From assembly GCA_033439255.1 (NCBI GenBank), contig CM065878.1, positions 2,480,001 through 2,544,000 of the forward strand: a stretch of 64,000 bases of DNA, read 5' to 3'. Shown in pieces: positions 37,184 through 51,062 of this stretch. Below the pieces are notes generated by a model. That model was not told where the DNA came from and ran no database searches. It saw only the letters and a program-made list of their open reading frames with translations. Positions within the stretch are counted from its first letter, which is position 1; every line of letters starts with the position of its first letter. The DNA is from Hericium rajendrae. Its lineage: Eukaryota > Basidiomycota > Agaricomycetes > Russulales > Hericiaceae. The translations under genes were made by a program, and so were the position numbers.

Positions 37184-37474
37184 GAAGGAAAAGCTCAACA
37201 AGTCGATAAGCGGGTAAGATACGCATTGTCAAGTCCATGCGACTATTCATCAAACAAGAGAGTGTCGATAACGGTGCAATGGAGACACGCTTTTTCCGGT
37301 CCGGATGCAGATCCCACATGACCAAAGCATACCAAGATAAACATCAAATAATTCCTGTGATATTACAATCTAGTTTGATCGCAATACACATCCCCATAAC
37401 AAAGGGACAACATGAAAGTTTTACATCTTGACAAACCGACGTTCTAAACGTTTACCCTAGGTCAGAGCTACATC

Positions 37475-39502
<2,028 letters not shown>

Positions 39503-39580
39503 TGTTCACGAGTTCGAGCTGGACAAGGGAACGGAGTATTGGTTGAACACTGGGGAGCAAGTCATCGTCCATTGTCTCTT

Positions 39581-39587
39581 TTATATC
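39581..39587 (-). promoter_or_regulatory. TATA box of the secreted protease gene
   Basis: TATAAAA on the minus strand, about 80 bases before the protease ATG at 39502. Position and sequence suit a strong core promoter. Confidence 0.55.
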
Positions 39588-40378
39588 TGAGGGAGAGATA
39601 GTCCTCGGTCGGGACAGCATAGAGAGCATATGGAGACCTGGGTGTTCAGTGGGTTCGTCTCACGGTCGAGACTCTGACATGGATACTGCTATCAGATTAG
39701 CATGCGGACGCAAGACGAGAGCGGCCACTCAACATGCCGAATGTAGCGTGATATCGCGTAGGATGAAGCTGAAGCTTGCGTTGTGAGTATATGGAATACA
39801 GCCCGTGGACCACTCGTGAGAGACAAATGCAGAACTGCTGGTCTCGGCATGGCCTTAAGCCGCTGAGCCAAGAGTCGCTACACACGAAAATCCATCCTTG
39901 CCAAGGGTCACACAGCGAAGGAGGTAACGCAGCTAATGGACCAAACACCAGCGAATACTCCGCGATGTTGCACACCTCGTGCGCGGTATCGAGGCCTGAG
40001 CTACAACCGCGAGCTGTTGACTGTCACCACATGGTTTGTATGATTATAAGGAGCTGGGCAACGTACTCATGATGATCGCACTACTGCCAAGAAAGATTGA
40101 AGAGGATGCCAATGGTGTGATCTGTAAGACGCTCAGTAAAAGTGACGCGAAATCAGCAAGACTGCACCGTATGTCGTACTTCTTTGATTACTCGCGATCA
40201 CCCTGATCGTCACGAATGGTGTCGCAATGTAGACAGAGACACCTATCATTTCGCTGGAACACGGCTGCGTACTGATGATGACAGCCCTGCCAAGATGGAG
40301 AAGCAATACTTTGACCACATGAAAGGCATACGATGGAAGCACGCATCAACCATCTTCCATACGAGACCCAATCCTACG
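39588..40378. other. Upstream region of the protease gene
   Basis: About 790 bases lie between the protease promoter and the 3' end of the next minus-strand gene. It likely holds upstream control sites of the protease. Open frames here have no recognisable content. Confidence 0.35.
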
Positions 40379-41847
40379 CTATCGATGCTGAAGCATATCG
40401 TATGCCAGGATACCAAACGCGAGTACAATGCCACCTGCACCTATGACGCTCCATATGGTGACAACATCAGCTGCCTTCCCGAAGACAAGCGTCGGAAAGG
40501 AAAACGAGGACAATCGTGAGTAGATTGCCGACCGAGGTGATGATGGGACCCCATATCCCTAGTAGCACCTGGCTTGTCGTGAGATCTCTCCGACGAAGGT
40601 GCAATCCAGATACAAGATGCTCACCATAAATCCTGCGTTGAAGATCACGCCGCTTCCAGCGATGGCTGCGATTGTCAGAACAGTGTGGGCATTTGGAGGA
40701 AGCCTGAATATCTCTACATCCATGTAGTGGAGGATAGGAATGAAGATCCACAACGAGATGAAGGTACAGAAACCGATGGCTGATGTGAGGAGGTTCGGAT
40801 GAAGGCCAAATGGAGGTGGGTAAATGGTATTAGCTTCAGCTTCGGCCATCGGATCTTGTGCGGTCTCAGGCTCATCGGAGAGTTCGTCATCCGTGATGAA
40901 AAGGTGTTCATAGGTATCGCTCGCCGCCTCAAACTCCGGATCAAAGGGCAAAGCCGCGTACCGCTTGTAGAAAACTTGATACAGGCCGTACCCAATGGCT
41001 GCAGCGAGTGTCAGTGCATCACCAACAAAAGCCGTCCTGAATGCCCGTCGATCTACATGGGCAATATCGTCTGTCACGCCAGTCCGAACTTCGGGCTCAG
41101 CGGGTTGTTGACTCCCTCCGTAGATTACCGCCATGACACCGATGGTTGCCAAAAGAACAGCGACCAGCTTCCGAGTCTCCCAGTTAAGTTTAAAAAGTTT
41201 GACGGTGAAGATGTAGGCAAAGAACGCGTTGGTGTTCCAGATTGCTGTCACATCGCTGATGCTGATCTGGGATCAGTCCAAAGGGCACAGAAGAAGAAAG
41301 ATATACACACGGGGCAAGGGCTGTGGCCGCGAACCACAGTAATCCTGGACATGTCACACCTATTGTCAGGTATAAGACGAGCCTTGACAGCCGAAATGTG
41401 GGAAAGGGAGTATGAGAGACGGCTGAAAGTGACTTTTGCTGGGCAGATACAAAATGCATCCTAATGGCGACATCGAGACCGTTGATTAGAGGTCGTATAG
41501 AGGTCCCCGTAGAAATGTAGAGAAAGAGTATGTGGAGAGGGAATATTATGAAGAAGCTAGAATGCACGATGTAGCTAGAAAGTGCTGCGGGTTAGCGCGA
41601 TCTCGACATATTGACTCCGACGCTCTCTGCTCACAAGAGAAAGAATGGTTGTTGATATCCCAAATCGACTTGGACGTACTGGAGGGGGACGTATAAGATC
41701 GAAAGAAAGAAGAATGCCGATAAGGCAACGGACCTGCGTGAGTTGGCTCTCGGCTACGAAGGCAAGAAGCGTGAAGACGAAGAGAATCACGGCAGACTTC
41801 CCTCCCACATGAGGAACATGTATTTGTTGGGCATATCTGCTTGTCAT
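40379..41847 (-). CDS. Drug/metabolite-type transporter, SLC35F5/THI74-like
   Basis: A ten-segment carrier of the drug/metabolite superfamily, probably in the vacuole or Golgi membrane. The start is MTSRYAQQIHVPHVGGKSAV at 41847. It goes on with ILFVFTLLAFVAESQLTQYV, YIVHSSFFIIFPLHILFLYI, SDVTAIWNTNAFFAYIFTVK and LVAVLLATIGVMAVIYGG. A loop of about 70 residues rich in Asp/Glu follows. The second repeat ends with IWGPIITSVGNLLTIVLVFL and DVVTIWSVIGAG plus AYDMLQHR. SDVTAIWNTNAFFAY is the family's strongest block. Frame breaks: at GG 40571-40572 (one C short on the coding strand), at GGGG 41311-41314 at the end of an exon (one C short), and an unresolved one near 40490-40505. It is divergent from the bL36m gene over 262 bases. 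Confidence 0.82.
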
Positions 41848-42109
41848 ATCTTGAAAAATGGGATGAGGGGTTATTGTGATGGAAGCATACGCTGTCTATG
41901 CTTGGATGGCTATACAACAATTGAAGCCTAAAGACAAAGTTGCAGGTAAGAAGGCCTTCCGGCTTGGGCTCACTGCCACTGGCAGCTGAAACTCACTTCG
42001 GGAAAATCCAGTCACGTGTACTCTTTTTGACGTGACAACGCGTTACGCTCAGGCTCAGGCTGCCTCCACCCATTCCTTCGCCCTGCAAAGCATCCCCACA
42101 GTCGCCAAC

Positions 42110-42405
42110 ATGTTGCGCGCACTCCTTGCATCGAGCCGACCTCTTCTGACCCGCTTCCGGGTTGCACAACATGTTCCAAACCACGTACATCCTCCGCACG
42201 CACACGTCACTACGCCGTCACCCGCTCTCTCAAGAGGCATGAAAGTCAGGTCGTCGGTAAAGGTTATGTGTGATGGGTGCAGTGTTGTTAAGCGGAAGGG
42301 GAGGATATACATTCTTTGTTCAAAGAACCCTCGTCATAAACAGGTATGTGTCTGATAGACATCTCGCCTTCCGTTTCTCACCGGAATCTACAGCGGCAAG
42401 GATGA
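42110..42405 (+). CDS. Mitochondrial ribosomal protein bL36m
   Basis: The large-subunit protein L36 of the mitochondrial ribosome. A basic presequence of about 45 residues ([20 protein letters not shown]) targets it to mitochondria. The 38-residue bL36 core is complete: [20 protein letters not shown], then [15 protein letters not shown] and RQG after a single intron at about 42344-42393. The C-x2-C, C and H of the zinc ribbon are all present. The stop is at 42403-42405. The last exon carries only three codons plus stop. The gene is divergent from the SLC35F-type transporter. Confidence 0.92.
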
Positions 42406-42773
42406 GCGTTGAGCAGTGGATGCAGATGCCACAATTCATCAGACCCTAGGCGGGAGCATCATGACCCCTGGAATAAACCCTATGATAATCTTGAAATCCA
42501 TCGGTCGCTGCTTCGACCGTGCTCCAACAGTTTCCCTTTTACCTCCCATTCGCTTCCTCCGAACTCGTTGAGGCATAAGCATAATTTGCATTTCAACGTC
42601 CACATCAGCATGTGCTTTTTTTGAACTCCATCTTTGCAAGTAACACAAATGTCCATTGTCGACAATGCAGAGCAGACACGGTAAAGACTGACCAACACTA
42701 GCATAATAATTATCGTAAAGCGTATGCACAATGTCCGGGTATATCGTAAATCGTATGGTCATAGCACCACTCA
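42406..42773. other. Convergent intergenic region
   Basis: 3' UTRs of bL36m (+) and the first RTA1 gene (-). No coding pattern or repeat is seen. Confidence 0.4.
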
Positions 42774-44170
42774 TCAATGCCTGAGAGTCTTATCCAGAGC
42801 AACCGACATCGGAAAATCGTCGGGACTCGTTTTTGGCGGCGTCCTGAGTAAGAATCCGGGATGCAAGAAGTTGAGCGTGTAGATGGTGAGTACGATCATC
42901 CCTCCGTCTAGGGCATCTGCAATGATTTCGTGAGTAAAACGACGTAGGAATATGTATGTCCCACGACTTACTGAAGTACACCTGTGTTGCGATGACATGG
43001 CCATTCCATCCGTCCGTCAGTTCAATCCCACGGTAAACAGAGCTGCCGTCCAGAAAGTCGACTTAGTCCTATACTTCCCGGTATATACTGTCGTAGCTGC
43101 GCACCGTATAAAGAGACAGACAGCCATGAAAGCCAGGCCGTAAATCATCAGCTGGAGACGTTTCGCAGCTCCCCTACTCATAGGGGGAGCTTCTTCCCAT
43201 GGTCCTTTGAGTTCACGAACGGGTCGTTGTTTCCAATAGCGGATGAAAACTTCGCTTGCGAGACACATATAGGCGACGACGACAACTGGACGGCTCAGAT
43301 GAGCGAGATGCACCGTTAAAGACAGGTTTCCTTACCTAGTTGGAAGAATATGCCCCCTTGCATGATGTGCGTTGCCTGATATAGATTGAGAAACTATGCA
43401 GGTTCTGGTGATGGCGAACTCACTATATTGAGTTGATTCTGTGAGATATCCGTGCCCGAGGCCATGACTCCACCTGCGGCTTGGACGACGAGGGAGATAA
43501 CGTCCTGGACGAGGATTAAGGGGCCTGCGTGCTAAGGATCGATGTAGAATCACTCACGCATGAGACAAAGAGCTTGGTATCTGTCCGCGCATGTGAGCAT
43601 CGACCACTTCCCGATATAATGCGCATTGCACTTACAAAAACGTGGAGTCATGCGACTGTACTGTGGCCCTATTTGTCTAATCATCCGCCCGAAGATAACA
43701 AAATTGGCCGCTAGGAGAGGCGTCGGGCCGATGATTGTTAGAGTGATCCTGGCATGGAACGAAATTAGCCAAGGGACCACAGACAGTGCGATGATTGACT
43801 TAAACGTACTGGATGGTGAACGGGTCCGACGCAAATGGGTTTATACTTGACCATAGCCGGGCACTCCAGCCAGCAATTTCCATCAAGCCCGAGAAAATGA
43901 CCGTCAGGAAAAGGAACCAGTGGCGGAACCAGAGGGCTTGGGCGACGTGCACCGCTACGTTGATAACATCTGGTTAGTATCGAAGACACGGCCGAATAGG
44001 AACACCCACCTGTAGATATGCCGAATAACACGACGAAGAGGATACAAATGGATTTTGTAGGAACATAATGGTAGGGAGAAGTATCAAAAATGTCCGTGGT
44101 ATTGATCGCTGCGTCAATCGCAAAAAGTCAGTCGGATGGTTGAGACGAGACGAGCAAACGCCTTACCCAT
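42774..44170 (-). CDS. RTA1-family seven-helix membrane protein (copy 1)
   Basis: RTA1-like proteins are fungal lipid-translocating exporters or resistance proteins with seven helices. A tiny first exon (ATG G at 44170) joins to AINTTDIFDTSPYHYVPTKS. Then come ICILFVVLFGIST, FLFLTVIFSGLMEIAGWSAR, ITLTIIGPTPLLAANFVIFG, RMIRQIGPQYSRMTPRF, DVISLVVQAAGGVMASGTDI, KRLQLMIYGLAFMAVCLFIR and the last helix MIVLTIYTLNFLHPGF. The PTPLLAANF and DVISL.VQ.GGG blocks are family hallmarks. The end is DKTLRH at 42774. Exons are short and many; joins appear sound. A paralogue lies 1.5 kb away on the same strand. Confidence 0.88.
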
Positions 44171-44747
44171 AGTCCTGCAATGGGATAGTTGTTATTACTT
44201 TATCATGTTTCAGTAGATGGGTTATATACCCCGTTCATGGGAAGGGCTGTACCGTGAACACGCGCGATGCGCAGTCAGGGTTGCTGTTCGACGTGGAACG
44301 CCATCAATTTTGATTCTGACGCCCAAAATTCTCGATACAAAGAAAGTACTTACTGCACAATGAGCCTTGGTCCCGCATGTCTTCGTCTCCCGACACGCAG
44401 GACCAACGCGAAAGGACCTAACCAAGCATTGTATCTTGTACTAGGACCAACTTACAACCACGTATACCGTTAGACAGTAAGCTCGTCTGCTAGGCGAATA
44501 AGGCGGGGCGGAACACCCGTTGCCGGGACAGATTCCATCGCACGATTGCGCAGCAAGCCAGACGCACAGAAATCTGAGTTGTGCGATGATTTGTGAGACG
44601 CCATGGAATACACCGATTGATAACTAACCATCACACAGTGCATGATATGCGGAGGTCGTGTACGACGAGGTTCCTGGTCGATACCGTGAGCACAGGATTT
44701 TTGACATGGAGGCGCTTAGTTTGCGTACGCGAACCTCGCCTCTGAAT
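44171..44747. other. Upstream region of RTA1 copy 1
   Basis: About 577 bases between the RTA1 copy 1 start and the unrecognised gene, probably promoter plus 3' UTR. No motif stands out. Confidence 0.3.
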
Positions 44748-45465
44748 TTATTCCGCAGCAGGGTTCCACCGAAGCTCTGCATCTTGATTCGTTGTTGCTC
44801 CGCACAAAGTCCTGAGTAAAGAAAGATTGCCACGTAAAACGGGGAGCAGACGGGGCAGAGTCAGTGCCTGGATAGTTTTTCTGGAGGTTTCTAACACACT
44901 TACCGTCAGTGAGTCATACAATGAATCTAGCAAGCGAACATACGGACAGGACACCGTTTCAGAGATAAAGTGGGCGCCGGCGCTAAGAATACAGCTTGTC
45001 GTATCCGCAGTGGCCATGAGTGTGCCTACCAATTGTGGTGTCGGATGATGTGGGAGAAATGTGACTCTTGGCCGGTGAAAGCTTAACGCGAACGGCGAGC
45101 ATGTTCCTGCGGACTGTGCGATGACTTCACAACAGTACATTATGAAAACGGTGGACCTCATGTCCCTCACGTATCGATTGGCCATAACAGATAGAGCGCC
45201 GCAAGATCGAGCTCCGAGGTATTCTGCAACTGTTTGCAATGGGTGGATCAGCTGTGAGATCTGTTGAAAGACGACCATCATGCGACTAAAGTGAGCGCAG
45301 CGAAAGCAGTGGTTTGAACCGGAGAAAACGGCTCCGAGTCGATGTAGGTCGTGAGGGCGCGCAGCTGAGCCAGGCCGTCGGCGATCGATTCATCGCTTAG
45401 TACTTAGTACCCAATCGGGTGAGGTTCAATTCAGTTTCTAGCGCTCCTCGACTGCGCAGCAACAT
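44748..45465 (-). CDS. Unrecognised protein between the two RTA1 genes
   Basis: I do not recognise it. Coding signal on the minus strand runs from a possible ATG at 45465 (MLLRSRGALETELNLTRLGT). It passes through a helical, acidic-rich stretch (SDESIADGLAQLRALTTYID, then SEPFSPVQTTAFAALT) and MMVVFQQISQLIHPLQTVAE, followed by YLGALDLAALYLLWPIDT, to a Leu-rich end near 44750. The frame changes near 45398 (one T short) and near 45287 (one T short) if these pieces belong together, and one or two introns are likely after 45200. It might be a conserved agaricomycete gene with the same base errors as its neighbours, or a decayed gene. There are no membrane segments or catalytic motifs. Confidence 0.35.
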
Positions 45466-45682
45466 TGCTAGCGGCGACCGTGATGGAGAGAATTTACGAG
45501 ATCTAAGAGCTCATGGCATTAGACAGCTTTCTGTGGGGGAAGGATAAAGACACATGTCGACTGCGTGTTGAACCTACAACATTACATCAATGCTACATAC
45601 TGTCCGATATCAAATTCTAATTGCAAGCGGTTGCGAGAACGTTACGAAGCAAGGGATAGGCAAGTCGAACTGACTGACGATA

Positions 45683-47140
45683 TCATGGTGCATAACTGAA
45701 GTGGTCAACATTGGAGTATTTGAAGGTGGAATGACCATTGTTCCACTTGTCATAACGATATTCGAGAGGCAGGTCGGAATCTGACCCGGCTAGAGGCATG
45801 TGCTTCGCTTGTACAGACTGCAAGAGGCGTCCTGGGTGGAAATAGTGTAGGGCGTATAGGGCGAAGGCGATGAGAGTAGCATCGAAGAGAACTGGATTAG
45901 CACAAGTCAGAACACAAGAAGGCAAGCCTATAGCTGGAGTTGGAAGGGCGAGACGTACTGAAGTATATTTGCGTCGTGATGATTACACCAGTAAAGCCAT
46001 TGATCAACTCGATGGTCCGATATATAGACCTGGAGCTGAGATGAGTATAGGTAATTTCATACCAACGTCCATACGCACCGGAGGAAGATACAGCCGGACA
46101 TGAACATAAGACCATATATCATAAGCTTGATTGGTCCTTCAATTTCTTTAGGTTTCGAAAATTGGGCTCCAGATGATCGTGACCGGCCTAATGGCCGGTC
46201 CCTCAGAACGCGGAATAGAAATTCTGCGGCCAGGGAAACATAGACGATAATGGCGACTAATAGACCGTTAGACAATGGAAAGCATTTACATGTTCGGTTA
46301 CTCACTCATTTGGATTATGATACCGATCAACATGATGTGACCTCCCTGGTAAACGGAAAGCAAAGGTGAGTTTCCAGATGACGCTGCTGGAAGAATCCAA
46401 CTCACTGGCTCAGGATCTTTGTGATCTGAGACGGCTTTGGAAGCTTTCACCCCGCCAACGGCTTGTACGACAAGCGCCACGATATCCTGGTAAAACGTTG
46501 TGAGCTGCGATTCAGAAGATGGTGTGGTCCAAGGATGGACTCACACATGACGTGAAAATGATGGAATCTATAAACGACAGATCAGCTGGCCCTCTACCCC
46601 GTTACGCAAAGCACGTACATGCCCTAGGCCCTAAGCGACTGTATTGAGCCCCAAGGTGTCCAATCAGCCTTCCGAGAACGATGAAGTTCGTCGCCAACAG
46701 CGGAGTGGGGGCGATGATAGTCGCTGTTGTCCTGGTTGAAAGGGAGAATTTGAGTCCGCCTGGCTGGAAATGCAGATAATGAACCATTTACTGGATGATA
46801 TAAGGCTCCAGTAATGTGGGCTGGAAGCCAGACCAAAGCCGTGCGACCCAACCAACCACCTCAAGAAGGCCACACATGACCGCTGTCGGGAATAACCACC
46901 ACGTCCGAAAGTGGATCGCTTGCGCGGCATGTGCAACTGTCTTCAGACTCAGTACCGCACCATGAAGCGACAAGGCCGAACTCACATGTGGAGATAGCAA
47001 ACACGGCTACGAACATAAATCCGACCCATTTCGTCGGTACGTAACCATATGGGGAATGTGCGGTATCGTCAGTTGTGGTGGTATCTGGATATGACTGTTA
47101 ACGGAGGTCTAAGTGCTAAGTCAGGCGACATACTGCTCAT
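45683..47140 (-). CDS. RTA1-family seven-helix membrane protein (copy 2)
   Basis: A paralogue of the gene at 42.8-44.2 kb, same strand. The short first exon (MS plus part of a codon, ATG at 47140) is followed by TTTTDDTAHSPYGYVPTKWV. Then come GFMFVAVFAIST, WWLFPTAVMCGLLEVVGWVA, TTATIIAPTPLLATNFIVLG, RLIGHLGAQYSRLGPRA, IVALVVQAVGGVKASKA, GGHIMLIGIIIQM, LMIYGLMFMSGCIFLRCV and YRTIELINGFTGVIITTQIY. The end is SNVDHFSYAP at 45683. The first intron sits at the same place as in copy 1, which supports duplication. The C-terminal tail is longer and hydrophilic, unlike that of copy 1. The substrate is unknown; sphingoid bases or drugs are known for relatives. Confidence 0.88.
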
Positions 47141-48049
47141 CGAGACGAACGCAGGCGGCGGGCAAAGTCGTGGGACGGATGAATGTCCACGATGCCAGAA
47201 AACCCCCTTATAAACAAAGTTCTCTGATCGTGCAAGGTGTATGCTGAATACGACTGCGCCTTCCTGGCATGTTGATCCCGGCGACCCCGGCCAAGGCTTC
47301 AGCCCACGCTATTGTCCTCGTTCCGCAATCGACATGCTAAGAATCAACTCCCCCGCCCTGCGAGTCATGCGCTACGAGCAGTGGCTGTGAAATGCGAATG
47401 ACGGCCTCATAGCGACGTATCTTTTCCGACGACGTCGTTCAGATGGAGGGAAAGGGTATAGCATGCACAGCAGGTAGGACACGCGTCCCATACTAGCAGT
47501 TCATTCGCCGAGGAGATACTATCACTTTCCTGGACAAAGTATCGGTACCGCTTAGTCAGGTTCTAACCCCAGTCCGAGATGCACAGACCACGTCTTTGAA
47601 GCGGTGTATGCAGCATTGCTCGTCCAATATCACGTCTGCCATTGTGATCTTTGATAGCGACGCGTTCCTAGGCACATATATCTACTGAGATTTTTGCTGA
47701 TTTTTCCGGAGGAAGGGAGGGAGCAAAGACGCGTCCAAGTCGCAGGGTGTCCCGAGAACCGGCCATCATATCGCTCGCCAAACCCTTACGAGGCGCAGCA
47801 GAAGCTCGGTCAGCACATGCTATACGATCGTGGCACGGCAAACAAGCTGAAGTGCATCGATCAGCCTCGATGGCACAGCATCGTATGGCGGCGATAAAGG
47901 GAAGAGGTTCACTTTCACGGTCCCAAGCATTGCGAGTAGGCTTTATCAGAGGTTTGAAGAATCCACGGCAATAGTCTGCGTACAAAAACTACAAGAGCGC
48001 ACACGACATGAAGCAAAACATTATGATATATCAGACTGAGACCCCTCGC
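47141..48049. other. Intergenic region, 0.9 kb
   Basis: Upstream of RTA1 copy 2 and downstream of SGT1. No gene, repeat or RNA is supported. It likely holds the RTA1 promoter. Confidence 0.4.
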
Positions 48050-48835
48050 TCATGCAGCCCATTTCTTGTACTCGCTGCCCGTCGGAGGCTTCACCGTAAC
48101 GGGGGCCTTCCCACTTCTTCCCAGTTCGTGCTGAGCGTCGTGCCTCCGCTCTCCTGGAAACTCTTCATCATGGCGCGCTTCGTGTCCTCGTCTGCGTTCG
48201 AGAACAGGTTCTGGAAGAACTCGTTCACGGTGCTGTCGCCGCCGACATTGGGATCCTCGGTCGTCGTCTTGGCCTTCTCTGACTCCAGGATCGTCGTGGT
48301 CACTTTGTCCCAGTCCTTGCGGGCTTGTGGCAGCGTGCTGCCGGCACGCGCAGGTACAGGTGCGGGCTGAGATTGTGGGATGGATTGGACGAGGGCTGAT
48401 GGAAATGAATGGTGAGACATCGATGTGGCGGGTGTGGAATGTGGCAATGGTACATACGATCGGGGCTGTCGCCAGTAAGAGCTCCCCACCGACCAAGCGC
48501 AGCCTTCACAAGACGTAACTCCACCTTGACCTTGCCCACGGCATAACTCGACTTCTCAGGGTCAATCTGGCCCTTGAGTGGCGCGAGCTCAAGTTTCTTG
48601 TCGCCGTTCTCGTAGATGACCTTCACATAGTAGGACGCATTATTAGTAATGGTGGGAAGGCATGCAAGAAGACTCACTTTGCGTGGCTCAAATTTCACGG
48701 AGACTTGGGCTGCATCTGCGCCACGATCGAATACCGAGACGATCAGCCGCTCGTCGGTTTCATAGAACTCATGTCTGCAAAATATAAGACAAGATGCCAT
48801 ACGACGTGAGGATTGTCATACCTAATGGAGGCCAT
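48050..48835 (-). CDS. SGT1: SGT1-like HSP90 co-chaperone (CS and SGS domains)
   Basis: SGT1 links HSP90 to SCF ubiquitin ligases and kinetochore assembly. From the ATG at 48835, MASIRHEFYETDERLIVSVF opens the CS domain at once, and FEPRK, LELAPLKGQIDPEKSSYAVG and KVKVELRLVKAALGRWGAL finish it. A Ser/Pro linker leads to the SGS domain with KDWDKVTTTILESEK, DSTVNEFFQNLFSNADEDTK, RAMMKSFQESGGTTLSTNWE and EVGKAPVTVKPPTGSEYKKW. The N-terminal TPR domain of yeast and plant SGT1 is absent. One frame break at TT 48108-48109 (one A short on the coding strand) separates EEVG from KAPVTV. Introns are after codon 5, at about 48620-48676 and about 48395-48458. Confidence 0.88.
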
Positions 48836-49340
48836 ATTTCACTATCGGATGTGGGCCACAAATCAGAACGCGGTAAGTAGATGGAGGAAAGAACAAGTAC
48901 TGGTGTTGAAAGAGACTGTTATTGTACTCTGCATGGTTGTCGATTTGTTGGACGGAGCCCCTCGCCGCGCGGCGGCAGCTCTAGAAAATTCTGCACGTGA
49001 ACCGAGCGCTTTCCCAAAGCAGTGCGGCCGCGTCGAAATTGGAGCCAACAATCGCGGACGTCTAGCAACGACAGCAGCCACGAAATTTTGCTTGCTCAGA
49101 TCTCGCAATATTGACCTGTTTGAAGCCCAGAGACCGACTGGTTCAGCTAAACTCGGGATGGATCGGTCCAACGCCTTTGCCAACCCATAATTCTGGATGA
49201 TGTCATAGCCCCGGCAGGAGCGCCTCGACTTCCAGGTTGAACGCATCCACATCTCCATCAGAGTCCGGACAGCAGAGCCTCCTCTTCTTGAACCACCACA
49301 AACCCCAGCACTCTTCTCTCAAACCGTCTATCTCATCGCC
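48836..49340. other. Divergent intergenic region
   Basis: Between SGT1 (-) and the GST gene (+). No strong promoter motif is seen. The part next to 49341 is C/T-rich. Confidence 0.35.
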
Positions 49341-50705
49341 ATGTCGACTCATATACCCAAGGCGGTCTTGTATTATGATGCAGATTCCGCCTGGTCGTCG
49401 GCCGGTCAGTCTTCCCCTTATACTGAACAACTCTTTGTTAATATTGTTCATTTCAAGTACGCCTGGCTCTGTAAGTAACTTTTTCGTGTATAGTTGCCCG
49501 ACTGAGATGAGATGGTCCCCAGCGAAGAGAAAGGATACGGCGACGATGAAGTCGATCTGAGGATCGTCGACCTAGGTACTCGATACCAACTCATCTCTGC
49601 CAGAACATTCTACATCTATGATTCATCCAGGCAAAGGGGAGAATCTCACGCCGTCATTTTGCGGCTCAACCCAAAAGGCATGTTTCATTCTTCAGATGTC
49701 ATTGCGGCACCTGATTGTCCGTTCAGGAACTGTGCCAACGCTCATCGTGCCGCTGCAGAATACGTTGTCTGCAGATACGGAAAGCCGGTATAAGGCGGTA
49801 ACTGATGTCAAGGTATGAGCGAATAGCAGCTTTGTAGTCTTGTTCAACAGGCACACCATAACCACAGGCTATCGTTGACCTTCTCGACCGGTCCCGGTCC
49901 GCGATGTCGCGAACACACACCACGTCCTACCGGCCTGCCCCGTCACTTTCACCTGCCACAATTGCACTCTGCGCCGTGACTGATTCCATCATTAGTCTCT
50001 TGCATGAGGGCCCAGTCTCGCCGGAGCAGCTCTTCTTTTCGAATGCACGTAATCAACAGGAGCTTCAGGAGGTTGCTAAGACCATCTTACCGGATTTGCA
50101 AGGCCGAAAGGACGCCTTGGACCGTTTTCTGTCCGAGAGCGCGAAGAGTGAAGTCGTGTATCGGAGAAAACGAAAACATTCTGGCTGGAGAAGAAGCAGG
50201 CGACGGAGGAACTCCTGAGTGTCCTCCAAAATGCCGTCAAGTCCGATGCAGAGCTGACTACAGCTGCGAAGGACAATCGACAGAGGTATTTCGAGAACTC
50301 GAAGGCAGCATGGGAAATCGACCTTTCTTTGGTGCTCACGAGGTTGAGCCAAGAGCTAACTGGACCCTACGCGTTGGGTAAGCTCAATTCCGAGAATTCT
50401 GTAGTCTTGATACTGATTTCTCCATAGGAGACCAGTTCTCCATTGCAGACGTGCATATCACGGGCTGGCTAGCTTGGATTATTATTTTATCGGGAGGGAA
50501 GCTCAGCGATAGTGGTTCTGTCGCAGTGCAGACCATCGAGCAGCACGTTGGAGGAGGCTATAAGTTGCCCAGGGATGCTGCCTACACCAACGGAACAACG
50601 GACGCAACAACTCCTACGGAGAAGGGTACGCAAAGCAAATTGGCGATACTGTGGGATGCCGTAAAGGAGCGTCCGAGCTGGAAGAAAGTGTACGAAGGAC
50701 GTTAG
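49341..50705 (+). CDS. Glutathione S-transferase-like protein
   Basis: A fungal GST of the thioredoxin-fold type. The N-terminal domain has HIPKAVLYYDADSAWSSA, then EEKGYGDDEVDLRIVDLGKG and ENLTPSFLRLNPKGTVPTL, where TVPTL carries the cis-Pro of the fold. The long helical C-terminal domain includes YRPAPSLSPATIALCAVTDS, KSDAELTTAAKDNRQRYFE, WEIDLSLVLTRLSQELTGPY and DQFSIADVHITGWLAWII, the family's N-capping/Asp segment. An intron at 49678-49726 is GC-AG. The frame breaks at TTTT 49657-49660 (one T short) and at GG 50163-50164 (one G short, restoring YREKTKTFWLEKKQATEE). The region from 49402 to 49530 has two introns around a micro-exon. Detoxification is likely; the class cannot be told. Confidence 0.85.
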
Positions 50706-51062
50706 CAGGGGCTGTAAATAATTAGGATGCTGTAGAAGAGATTGAGAATCACAAGCGCGGGACTGGTTGAAGCTGTGCAACGGACCGAGTAGACGCTGGG
50801 AGCTTACGTGATGATGTGAGGGAGAACATGGAAAGGCACCGTCGATATTCTCCGTAACTGTAAAGCTCTTCTTATTTCCTTTCCAACCTCCTCCTCGTTC
50901 TGTCGAAGAGCGGCGGTCTTCAACGTGGCGGCCACAATCTAAGTAAAGCCCCAGGACGCGTCGGACGACGGTCCCGTCGACGCCTGATCGACTCCGAACA
51001 CATTCTCGTGATCTTCGTCGTCATTCACTTGCCCTTCTCCTCGCTCTTTCCTCCTTCCCGCC
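50706..51062. other. Intergenic region
   Basis: 3' UTR of the GST gene and a strongly pyrimidine-rich leader (about 51025-51062) before the ATG of the glycosyltransferase gene. No other feature. Confidence 0.4.
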
